In this document: positions 18,292 to 27,031 of the stretch, piece after piece
Position numbering within the stretch: the stretch's first letter is position 1
How the letters are laid out: each line of letters begins with the position of its first letter
Source: Methylovirgula ligni
GTDB taxonomy: Bacteria; Pseudomonadota; Alphaproteobacteria; Rhizobiales; Beijerinckiaceae
Length of the DNA: 64,000 nt
Direction: 5' to 3'
Assembly (NCBI RefSeq): GCF_004135935.1
Contig: NZ_CP025086.1
Coordinates: forward strand, 248,001 to 312,000
Made by a program: the position numbers and the translations under genes
The notes under the pieces: generated by a model
The model's database searches: none
What the model was told of the DNA's origin: nothing
Seen by the model: only the letters and a program-made list of their open reading frames with translations

Positions 18292-19683
18292 ATGCCATTT
18301 TTCGAGGGGCCGGCGCCGGCCGATGCGGTGCCGATCACATTCGTGACGCCGCAGTCCTGGCCCGAGATCAAAGCGGCCCTGCCCGCCGTGGCGGCCCATT
18401 TCGCGGCGGCTTCGAAATTCGAGCCAACGCCGGGCCGCAGCCTGATTCTGCCGGATGCCGATGGCGGATTCGCGGGCGTTCTTTTCGGCCTCGAAGGTCA
18501 TCCGGCTCACTTTCGCGACCCGTTCCTGCCGGGCAAACTCGCGAGCGTATTACCGGGGGGCGTCTATCGCTTCTCCAACGCGCCGCATGACACGGCGCTC
18601 GCGGCTCTGGCCTGGGCGCTGACCGCCTATCGCTTCGACCGTTACAAGAAGAAAAAGGACGATCTGCCGCAACTCGTGCCGCCGCGTGAGATAGACCTCG
18701 CGCGGATCAAGGCGCTCGCCGCTGGCGTGACGCTCGGGCGCGATCTCATCAATACGCCGGCCAACGATATGGACCCTGACGCCCTTGAGACCGCGGCTGT
18801 GACACTCGCCGCGCAATTCGGCACTGAGGCGGCGGTCACCATTGGCGATGATCTGCTCAAGGAGAATTTCCCGCTTATCCATGCGGTCGGCCGCGCCGCG
18901 GCGAAGCCGCCACGGCTCGTCGATTTTTCCTGGGGGCCGGACGACGCGCCGAAAGTCACGCTCGTCGGCAAGGGCGTCTGCTTCGACACCGGTGGCCTCG
19001 ACATCAAGCCGTCGAGCGGCATGTACCTTATGAAGAAGGACATGGGTGGAGCGGCAACGGCGCTGGCTCTCGCACATATGATCATGGCGCGCGGCCTGCC
19101 GGTGCGGCTGCGCGTGCTGCTGCCGATTGTCGAGAACGCGATCTCGGCGGACGCGATGCGGCCCAGCGACGTCTACCCGAGCCGCAAAGGTCTCAGCGTC
19201 GAGGTCGGCAATACGGATGCCGAAGGCCGGATGATCCTCGCCGATGCGCTGGCACTGGCGGATGAAGACGCCCCGGAGTTGCTGTTCGACTTCGCTACGT
19301 TGACCGGGGCGGCGCGCGCGGCACTCGGCCCGGACCTGCCGCCCTTCTACACTGAAAACGAGCCGCTTGCGGCGGCGATCGCGGAACATGCGGCCACCGC
19401 CAACGATCCCGTCTGGCGGCTGCCGCTCTGGCAGCCCTACGATAAGATGATCGACAGCAAGATTGCCGATATTACCAATAATGCGGCAAGCGGCTTCGCC
19501 GGCTCGATCACCGCGGCGCTGTTTCTCAAGCGCTTCGTCGAGAAGAGCCGGGCCTGGACGCATTTCGACATCTACGCCTGGACGCCGAGCGCCAAACCCG
19601 GCCGGCCGGAGGGCGCCGAGGTGCAGGTGGCGCGGCTTATCTTCGATTTGCTCGAAAGCCGCTACGGGACGGGTGCGCCGTGA
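18292..19683 (+). CDS. Leucyl aminopeptidase family protein (M17)
   Basis: Cytosolic metallo-aminopeptidase of 463 residues. The C-terminal catalytic domain has VGKGVCFDTGGLDIKPSSGM with the metal-binding Lys and Asp, MKKDMGGAA, and the M17 signature NTDAEGR with its ligand Asp and Glu. The N-terminal domain is short and divergent, as in the PepB-like branch. It trims peptides during turnover. It ends in a GTGA overlap with the NlpC/P60 gene, so the pair is translationally coupled, perhaps for recycling peptides released from murein. Confidence 0.92.
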   Translation: MPFFEGPAPADAVPITFVTPQSWPEIKAALPAVAAHFAAASKFEPTPGRSLILPDADGGFAGVLFGLEGHPAHFRDPFLPGKLASVLPGGVYRFSNAPHDTALAALAWALTAYRFDRYKKKKDDLPQLVPPREIDLARIKALAAGVTLGRDLINTPANDMDPDALETAAVTLAAQFGTEAAVTIGDDLLKENFPLIHAVGRAAAKPPRLVDFSWGPDDAPKVTLVGKGVCFDTGGLDIKPSSGMYLMKKDMGGAATALALAHMIMARGLPVRLRVLLPIVENAISADAMRPSDVYPSRKGLSVEVGNTDAEGRMILADALALADEDAPELLFDFATLTGAARAALGPDLPPFYTENEPLAAAIAEHAATANDPVWRLPLWQPYDKMIDSKIADITNNAASGFAGSITAALFLKRFVEKSRAWTHFDIYAWTPSAKPGRPEGAEVQVARLIFDLLESRYGTGAP

Positions 19684-20540
19684 CAAGCCATCCGACTCGC
19701 GATCCACGGCTGACGCCGGCGCGGCCGGACCTCGCCGCCGCGCAGTTGCGTGGCCAAGTGGCAGCCCTGCGTTTCGTCGAGGGCCGGCCAATGCATCTGC
19801 GCGCCGAAATCGCCGATCTGCGCCGCACGCCCTCGCTCGAATCGCCGATCGACACGCAAGTTCTGTTCGGCGAAACCGTCACGCTTTATGATGAAAACGA
19901 GGGCTGGGCCTGGGTTCAACTCGCGAGCGACGGCTATGTCGGCTACGTGTCGCGGGATGCTCTTGCCGAAGGGCCGGCCGCGCCGACGCATCGCGTCACG
20001 GTCAACCATACCTTCATCTATCCCGCCGCGAACATGAAGCTGCCGATCACCGGCGCCCTGACGCGTGGCGCGCGCGTCGCCGTCGCGGGCGAGAGCGGCG
20101 ATTTCGCGCAGCTCGCGGGCGGCGGCTTCGTCTTCGCGGCACATCTCGACACGCTCGCGAGCCGGGCGGTGGACTTCGTGGCGGTCGCGGAAAGCTTCGT
20201 CGGCAGCCCTTATTTGTGGGGCGGCAAATCGAGCCTGGGGATCGATTGCTCGGGCCTCGTCCAAATCGCGCTTGCGGAATCTGGACTCGCCGCGCCGCGC
20301 GACACCGATTTGCAGCAGGCGGCACTGGGTGAGGCCCTGCCGGTCGATGCAGCGCTCGGACATTTGCGCCGGGGTGATCTCGTTTTCTGGAAGGGCCATG
20401 TCGGCATCATGCGCGATCCGGAAATCCTGCTGCACGCCAACGGCCATCATATGCTCGTCAGCTTCGAGCCTTTGGCCGAGGCCCGCGCGCGTATCCTGCG
20501 CAGGGGCGCCGGGGAGATCACCGCGATCAAGCGGATCTAG
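19680..20540 (+). CDS. NlpC/P60 family cysteine peptidase with SH3-like domain
   Basis: Protein of 286 residues. A bacterial SH3-like region (about 38-160) precedes a C40 peptidase domain with catalytic Cys190 in GIDCSGL, His240 in WKGHVGIM and a third polar residue near LLHANGHH (His252). Such enzymes cut D-Glu-meso-DAP bonds in muropeptides. I see no signal peptide, which favours a cytosolic recycling role like that of YkfC-type enzymes. The GTG start overlaps the stop of the aminopeptidase gene. Confidence 0.9.
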   Translation: MTSHPTRDPRLTPARPDLAAAQLRGQVAALRFVEGRPMHLRAEIADLRRTPSLESPIDTQVLFGETVTLYDENEGWAWVQLASDGYVGYVSRDALAEGPAAPTHRVTVNHTFIYPAANMKLPITGALTRGARVAVAGESGDFAQLAGGGFVFAAHLDTLASRAVDFVAVAESFVGSPYLWGGKSSLGIDCSGLVQIALAESGLAAPRDTDLQQAALGEALPVDAALGHLRRGDLVFWKGHVGIMRDPEILLHANGHHMLVSFEPLAEARARILRRGAGEITAIKRI

Positions 20541-20549
20541 ATTTATTTT

Positions 20550-20600
20550 GACGCGTTTTCTTCACGCGAACCGGTATCCGCTTCGCTCGAAAACGCTCTA
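20550..20600. repeat. Rhizobial-type palindromic repeat overlapping the cdd stop codon
   Basis: The element reads, on the minus strand, TAGAGCGTTTTCGAGCGAAG, then the central ACCGGT, and ends in GAAAACGC. Its two ends are inverted copies (GCGTTTTC and GAAAACGC). The first TAG is the cdd stop codon. I recall this element as common between genes in Bradyrhizobium and relatives. It separates the convergent NlpC/P60 and cdd genes and may act as a terminator. Confidence 0.75.
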
Positions 20601-21038
20601 CCCGGATTCGCTCTCAAGCGTCTGGCGGTCGAAGGCCCGTGGCAGAAGCGCGGCGAATTTGATGCTCTGGCGCACGCCTTCCGGGCCGGCGCTGTGGACG
20701 ACGGCATCTTCCGTAGCGAATTCGGCAATACGCTGGCGGCAGGCTCCGCACGGCCAAATCCCCTCGCCGCAATCCGCGACGACAAGAACCTCGGCAATCT
20801 GGCGGCCGCCCGCGGCGACCATCGCGGCAATAGCGCCCGTCTCGGCGCAACAGCCGGCCGGATAAGCGGCGTTCTCCACATTGGCCCCCGAGAATATCGC
20901 GCCGTCTGGCGTGCGCACGGCGGCGCCGACCGCGAAATGCGAGTAAGGTGCGTAGGCATTTTCACGCGCCGCGTGCGCCGCGGTGAAGAGTCTGTCGAGC
21001 GACGCGCTCTGAGCGGCGTCTTGCAGGATGGCGGTCAT
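20598..21038 (-). CDS. cdd: Cytidine deaminase
   Basis: Homotetrameric zinc enzyme of 146 residues converting cytidine and deoxycytidine to uridines in pyrimidine salvage. The active site is intact: CAETGAI with zinc ligand Cys64 and catalytic Glu66, and PCGACRQ with Cys97 and Cys100. NAYAPYSHFAVGAA at the N-terminus is typical. The ATG at 21038 gives the family length. The frame stays open far upstream but there it runs antisense and has no family match. The stop codon lies inside a dispersed repeat. Confidence 0.93.
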   Translation of the reverse strand: MTAILQDAAQSASLDRLFTAAHAARENAYAPYSHFAVGAAVRTPDGAIFSGANVENAAYPAGCCAETGAIAAMVAAGGRQIAEVLVVADCGEGIWPCGACRQRIAEFATEDAVVHSAGPEGVRQSIKFAALLPRAFDRQTLESESG

Positions 21039-21091
21039 CGGCTTTCCCAAGTGCTCCCACCGAACATAGCCCTCCCGGATGCGGGCGAAAA

Positions 21092-21379
21092 CTAGTATTG
21101 ATACGCGAAGAGGCTGCCCTGCTCCGGCGGAATCTTGTAAAGCGGGATGACGCGGATATGCGGCGCAGGCTTCGACGCGGTCGTCGCCATCCGGGACGGG
21201 GTCAGGGACCGGCCCTCCGCCGCCGCCTCGTTCGGTGAAATGCGAAACGCCGCCAGGACCAGCGCGCAAAAGGCGACCGCCAGTACAACCATCAGACGGC
21301 TCCGGCGGCATTCGCGCCGAAGCAGCGGATTGTTGCGGTTGGGATGGCGTCTGCTGGGGTAAAGCGCTTCGATGGCCAA
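21092..21379 (-). CDS. Hypothetical small single-pass membrane protein
   Basis: Predicted 95-residue protein starting at a TTG (21379) with a good GGGAG eight bases upstream. A basic N-terminus is followed by one hydrophobic helix, MVVLAVAFCALVLAAF (residues 30-45). A polar, probably periplasmic tail ends in SLFAYQY. I do not recognise a family. It is divergent from the ModE-type regulator (180 bp apart) and lies 53 bp upstream of cdd on the same strand. The TTG start lowers confidence; an internal ATG at residue 30 would leave only the helix and tail. Confidence 0.5.
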   Translation of the reverse strand: MAIEALYPSRRHPNRNNPLLRRECRRSRLMVVLAVAFCALVLAAFRISPNEAAAEGRSLTPSRMATTASKPAPHIRVIPLYKIPPEQGSLFAYQY

Positions 21380-21559
21380 TGGGCAAACTCCCGTGCGCGG
21401 GAACCCAGATAGCCTTCGCGGGCGAATTTCTGTGCAATTTCGCACCGGCTGGCCACAACGCGGGAAAGGTTGCCCGGCGACAAGGCCAAAGGCGCTTGAT
21501 AGGTTGTGTGTGACGTCTCGCCTGGGGTAACCTCCCGGCGGGAGATTTGGAACACACCC

Positions 21560-21964
21560 ATGGCCAAGCAGCTTTCCCCCGTCGCGTATGTGACCGTAGA
21601 GATGAATTTTCCGAACGGCGGGATTTTTGGACGCGAGCAGATCGAGCTGATCGATGCCATCCGCACGCAGCGCTCGATCATCGGTGCCAGCCGCGCACTT
21701 GGCCTCTCCTATCGTAAATGCTGGCTCTGCGTCGACGCGTTGAACCGGACGTTCGAGAGCCCGGTCGTGGCGACCTATCCGGGACGGCGCGGCGGCGGGG
21801 CCGAAATCACCGCTTTCGGCGAACGGCTCGTTGCCCTCTATCAATCAATCGAGCGGCACGCCGGCAGCGCCTCGAAAAAATCGCTCGAGGAAATTACCGC
21901 GTCTCTGGACTGGAGCTTCGATCCGAAGGCCAGGAGCGCGGTTGCGGAGCGCGATCTGGCCTGA
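21560..21964 (+). CDS. ModE-type single-domain winged-helix regulator
   Basis: Protein of 134 residues matching only the N-terminal DNA-binding domain of ModE: GREQIELIDAIRTQRSIIGA, then SRALGLSYRKCWLCVDALNRTF, then GRRGGGAEITAFGERLVALY. Full ModE has two C-terminal Mop/TOBE domains that bind molybdate; they are absent here. The chain ends soon after the wing region with a short polar tail. Its 3' end overlaps by 71 bp the convergent gene for an orphan TOBE protein. It probably controls molybdenum or tungsten genes; how it would sense metal is open. Confidence 0.85.
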   Translation: MAKQLSPVAYVTVEMNFPNGGIFGREQIELIDAIRTQRSIIGASRALGLSYRKCWLCVDALNRTFESPVVATYPGRRGGGAEITAFGERLVALYQSIERHAGSASKKSLEEITASLDWSFDPKARSAVAERDLA

Positions 21965-22388
21965 CGCCGCGTCCGGAGATCGCTACCGCCTTGATCATCG
22001 CCCAAGCCTTGATACCCGGCTGCAAGGCAAGGCGGACGACCGATTCGCGCGTGATGAGCGAATGCACCCGGGTCTTGCCCAGGCTGAGCGTCGCGCGAAC
22101 ATAGGGCGACGTCAGATATTCGATCTCGTCGATCGTCCCGGGCAAACGGTTGGTGATCGAAACATCCATCGGCCGCGATAGTGCAATCGAAACGTCGCGC
22201 GCGTCGATCTTGACGATCACGCTGGAGCCGACCGGATAATTCACCATCGGCAGGCGCAATTCGCCATCGTCGAACAGCAGGCTGGTCAGCGCCAATTCCG
22301 GGTCGTGCCGCAGGATGCGCGCGAAGACGGTCGTCTCCAGCGCGGGCGGGCTCGTCAATTTCTCTTTATCGGCCGGAAGGATGTGCAT
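21894..22388 (-). CDS. Orphan molybdate-type TOBE-domain protein (ModC C-terminus-like)
   Basis: Protein of 164 residues resembling the C-terminal, ATP-free part of the molybdate ABC ATPase ModC. ETTVFARILRHDPELALTSL and VGSSVIVKIDARDVSIALSRP precede a TOBE/Mop unit at about 76-138 (NRLPGTIDEIEYLTSPYVRATL, then LITRESVVRLALQPG, then AWAMIKAVAI). No Walker A, ABC signature or Walker B is present on the chain, and no ABC domain lies upstream. It may be a free-standing molybdate-binding protein or a remnant of modC. A Ser/Arg-rich tail of 26 residues lies in the part overlapping the convergent ModE-like gene. The ATG at 22388 is chosen over one 16 codons upstream. Confidence 0.75.
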   Translation of the reverse strand: MHILPADKEKLTSPPALETTVFARILRHDPELALTSLLFDDGELRLPMVNYPVGSSVIVKIDARDVSIALSRPMDVSITNRLPGTIDEIEYLTSPYVRATLSLGKTRVHSLITRESVVRLALQPGIKAWAMIKAVAISGRGVRPDRAPQPRSWPSDRSSSPETR

Positions 22389-22445
22389 CGCTCGTGTTCC
22401 GCCCCCACTATTCGCCCGGCGCCCGGCGGGCGTCAATGCCGGTGC

Positions 22446-23213
22446 TCAAAGCCAGACCAGATAGCCCTTTTGCCAAAGGTAGCGCAGGAGCATCGCCAGA
22501 CAGACAACCACAATCAGCGGCCGGATCAACCGCGGACCGCCGCGGATCATCACATGCGAGCCGGCGGTCGCGCCGACGATCTGCCCCAGGATCATCACCG
22601 CGCCATAGGCCCAGACCACTTTCCCGGCGAGCAGAAAAAGGACCAGCGCGCCGAGATTGCTGCCGAAATTGAGCACTTTGGCAAAGGCCGTGGCCTTGAG
22701 TAGGGTCTCGCCCCGCAGTCCGACTCCGGCGAGCGCGAAGAACGAGCCGGTGCCGGGGCCGAAAAACCCGTCATAGAAGCCGATCGCCGGAACCACGCTG
22801 GCAAGATAGGCGGGGCGCGAGAGCCGCACCTTGCCGCCGACCTCCGCCGCTGTCGGCGCGAAGAGGAAATAGACCGCAATCCCGGCCAGCACGAAGGGGA
22901 TCAGGATATCCAGCATCCCGGCGCCCATGATTCGCGCCGCCAGCGCCCCGAGGAGGCCGCCAGCAAAGGCAGCAGCGAAGCCGGCCTCGATCTGACCGAA
23001 GAATATCTGCCGCCGGATCAGCAGCGTCGCCGTGGCCGAGAGGGTTCCGAACGTCCCCTGAAGCTTATTGGTGCCGAGAACCAGGAGCGGCGGCAGGCCG
23101 GTCAGCAAAAGCAGCGGCACGGTGATGAGGCCGCCGCCGCCTGCCAATGTGTCGACAAAGCCGGCGATGCCCGCCCCGGCCGCCAGAACGGCCAGCGTTT
23201 CCGGATTAACCAC
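22446..23213 (-). CDS. TauE/SafE (TSUP) family membrane permease
   Basis: Inner-membrane protein of about 255 residues with eight or so hydrophobic segments. It has the TSUP hallmarks GFVDTLAGGGGLITVP near the N-terminus and IGFYDGFFGPGTGSFF in the middle. The family exports small anions such as sulfite or sulfoacetate; the substrate here is unknown. I chose the GTG at 23213 because it has GGGGG upstream and gives the usual family N-terminus. An ATG at 23285 would add 24 charged residues. It ends 57 bp from the TOBE-protein start on the same strand, so the two could be cotranscribed. Confidence 0.87.
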   Translation of the reverse strand: MVNPETLAVLAAGAGIAGFVDTLAGGGGLITVPLLLLTGLPPLLVLGTNKLQGTFGTLSATATLLIRRQIFFGQIEAGFAAAFAGGLLGALAARIMGAGMLDILIPFVLAGIAVYFLFAPTAAEVGGKVRLSRPAYLASVVPAIGFYDGFFGPGTGSFFALAGVGLRGETLLKATAFAKVLNFGSNLGALVLFLLAGKVVWAYGAVMILGQIVGATAGSHVMIRGGPRLIRPLIVVVCLAMLLRYLWQKGYLVWL

Positions 23214-23541
23214 AAAACCCCCAACCGCGCCGCACCGGGCTGCCCAACGCAATTTTCGGCCCGGATGGAATCGCCTGACCGACAAAAATCACGCCGATTC
23301 AAAACGTTGGAGCAATGTTCCGATCGGAAAAGTCACGCGACTTCTACGGAACGCGCTCCCGAGCCCGGTTTTCAAATCAATTCAATTCGTATATGGGATG
23401 CTGCAATTGCGAAAGGCCGCCACCATATGTTGGGGACAAGGCGGCCTTTTGTGCACCTGTAGCCCCCGTAGAGACACCTGTGTCATACCCATGCGCGACC
23501 TTGCCGCAGCGCGGCGCTCGCCCTGAACGCGGACCTGATTC
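23214..23541. other. 328-bp region between TauE and typA
   Basis: I see no protein gene. It holds the divergent promoters and, on the plus strand, an intrinsic terminator-like hairpin at 23412-23450 with no gene before it. The segment 23290-23411 is the candidate source of the transcript that this hairpin would end. Confidence 0.5.
23412..23450 (+). terminator. Intrinsic terminator-like hairpin in the typA leader region
   Basis: AAAGGCCGCC (23412-23421) pairs perfectly with GGCGGCCTTT (23440-23449), closed by an 18-base loop and ending in four T residues. It lies 92 bp before typA. It may end a small RNA or act as an attenuator for typA. Confidence 0.55.
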
Positions 23542-25359
<1,818 letters not shown>

Positions 25360-25377
25360 GCGCCTCCAGCCCGCCCA

Positions 25378-26160
25378 GTGCGGAGCTTCCCGCCCGAGCG
25401 CCTCGTCTGCCTCACCGAGGAAACGGTCGAGACGCTCTATCTGCTCGGCGAGGAAGATCGCATCGTCGGCGTTTCCGGCTATGCGGTGCGCCCGGCCCGC
25501 GTGCGCCGGGAGAAGCCGCGGGTCTCGGCCTTCACCTCCGCCGATATTCCGAAAATCCTGGCGCTCAAGCCCGACCTCGTTCTCTGCTTCTCGGACCTGC
25601 AAGCCGGGATCGCCGCCGAATTGATCGCGGTAGGCGTGGCTGTCCACGTCTTCAACCAGCGCGACATTGCCGGGATTCTGGCGATGATCCGCACGCTCGG
25701 CGCGCTGGTCGGCGCGGCGGACAAAGCCGTGGCGCTGGCCGAAAGCCTGCGCCAGCGGCTCGTCGATGTCGCCGCCGCTGCGCAAGGGCGGGAAAAGCCC
25801 CGCGTCTATTTCGAGGAATGGGACGCGCCGATGATTTCCGCCATCGGCTGGGTGTCGGAATTGATCGAAATCGCTGGCGGCGTGGATGTTTTCGCGGGCC
25901 TAAGCACGCGGGCGGCAGCTTCGGACCGGATCGTCACCCCGCAAGCCGTCGCCGAGGCCGCGCCGGACATTATCCTCGCGTCCTGGTGCGGCAAGAAGGT
26001 CGTGCCCGAGAAGATCAAGATGCGGCCCGGCTTCGCCGACATCCCGGCGGTGCGCAACGGCCGGATCGTCGAAATCAAATCGCCGCTGATTCTCCAGCCC
26101 GGCCCCGCCGCGCTGACCGATGGGCTGGATGCCATCGTCGCGGCGCTGGGGCGCGCCTGA
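25378..26160 (+). CDS. Cobalamin/Fe-siderophore-type substrate-binding domain protein without signal peptide
   Basis: Protein of about 260 residues with the BtuF/FecB-like periplasmic-binding fold. RLVCLTEETVETLYLLGEEDRIVGVSGY opens the first lobe, KILALKPDLVLCFSDLQAG follows, and the second lobe includes AAPDIILASWCGKKV. It starts at GTG 25378 and has no signal peptide. A group of soluble proteins annotated as cobalamin-binding shares this layout. It begins 18 bp after typA, so it is probably cotranscribed. No ABC permease or ATPase lies nearby, so transport is unlikely from this locus alone. Confidence 0.8.
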   Translation: MRSFPPERLVCLTEETVETLYLLGEEDRIVGVSGYAVRPARVRREKPRVSAFTSADIPKILALKPDLVLCFSDLQAGIAAELIAVGVAVHVFNQRDIAGILAMIRTLGALVGAADKAVALAESLRQRLVDVAAAAQGREKPRVYFEEWDAPMISAIGWVSELIEIAGGVDVFAGLSTRAAASDRIVTPQAVAEAAPDIILASWCGKKVVPEKIKMRPGFADIPAVRNGRIVEIKSPLILQPGPAALTDGLDAIVAALGRA

Positions 26161-26169
26161 AGCTTCGGC

Positions 26170-26628
26170 TTAAACTTCCTCGGGACCACTCGTCAGAAGG
26201 GCGTGGAGAACGGCGGGGTCGTCTGTCTGACGCAGCCGCTTGGCGATGTCCTGGTCGCGGATTCGCCGCGCGATCGAAGCGAGGACGGTGACGTAATTGA
26301 CGACTGAACTCGCCGGTATCAGCAGGAAGAAGATCAGATCCACCGGCTTTTCATCCGCCGCCTCGAAGGGAATCGGCCGGCCGAGCCGCGCGAAAAGGCC
26401 AAAGAAGCGATCGAGCCCTTCGATTCGCGCATGCGGCAGCGCAAAACCTTGGCCGAGACCGGTCGAGCCGAGTTTTTCCCGCGCCGTGATGGCATTGAAA
26501 ATCGTTTCCTGCGGAATTCCCAGCGCGATGCTCGCGCGCCGCGACAAATCACGCAGGGCTTGCGTCTTGTCGGTGGAATAGAGCTGCGGGATGATGTGGG
26601 ATAGATCGAGAAATTCGCGAATTTCCAT
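26170..26628 (-). CDS. PtsN-type EIIA(Ntr) paralogue
   Basis: PTS EIIA-2 domain protein of 152 residues. The phosphorylatable His66 is in GFALPHARIEG, preceded by NAITAREKLGSTGLGQG. It belongs to the EIIA(Ntr) family that regulates potassium, nitrogen and phosphate responses by protein contact. A second gene at 36416 occupies the conserved position after rpoN and hpf and is the canonical ptsN, so this one is a paralogue. It converges with the cobalamin-binding-like gene and is divergent from the outer-membrane barrel gene. Confidence 0.88.
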   Translation of the reverse strand: MEIREFLDLSHIIPQLYSTDKTQALRDLSRRASIALGIPQETIFNAITAREKLGSTGLGQGFALPHARIEGLDRFFGLFARLGRPIPFEAADEKPVDLIFFLLIPASSVVNYVTVLASIARRIRDQDIAKRLRQTDDPAVLHALLTSGPEEV

Positions 26629-27031
26629 AGCTTACCTGGCCGAGTGAGGTTCCGGCACGCCATCGGCGCGATGCCACCATAGCGCTTGATTGCCGCCCGG
26701 CCTACGCGCCGGTCTTCAAGTATCCATCGTTAGACACAAAGCGGTGTGACCGCCATCACCGCGCGAGTCGCGAATCAAATAGATTCGCGAATCAGACGCT
26801 GACGCCGCCGGAAAGCTTCGAGTTTCGGGCTGGCTGGAGCTCCGCCGCGACTAAGAACCGTTCAAAATCTGCCAATTGCTCAGGCAACATGGCGCGAGAA
26901 CCGACTATCCGTTGCAGGAAAGCACCGCCCCCCTGAAAAGCAAGCGGAAACAGCGATCTCCCGTTGCTTGCCCGAAGCTGCCGTGTACTTTTGTCATGTT
27001 AGAACACGGGTACCTACTGGGGGCACAAGAA
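26629..27031. other. 403-bp region between ptsN paralogue and outer-membrane barrel
   Basis: I see no gene. It contains a repeated operator-like motif at 26768-26794 and presumably the long leader of the barrel gene. An upstream extension of the barrel frame to 26876 exists but has no signal peptide and is not credible as protein. Confidence 0.5.
26768..26794. promoter_or_regulatory. Operator-like element with direct and inverted copies of TCGCGAATC
   Basis: TCGCGAATCA occurs at 26768-26777 and again at 26785-26794, 17 bp apart. The first copy also forms a perfect nine-base inverted repeat with GATTCGCGA at 26782-26790. It lies 140 bp before the ptsN paralogue and 238 bp before the porin start. 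I cannot name the regulator. Confidence 0.4.
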
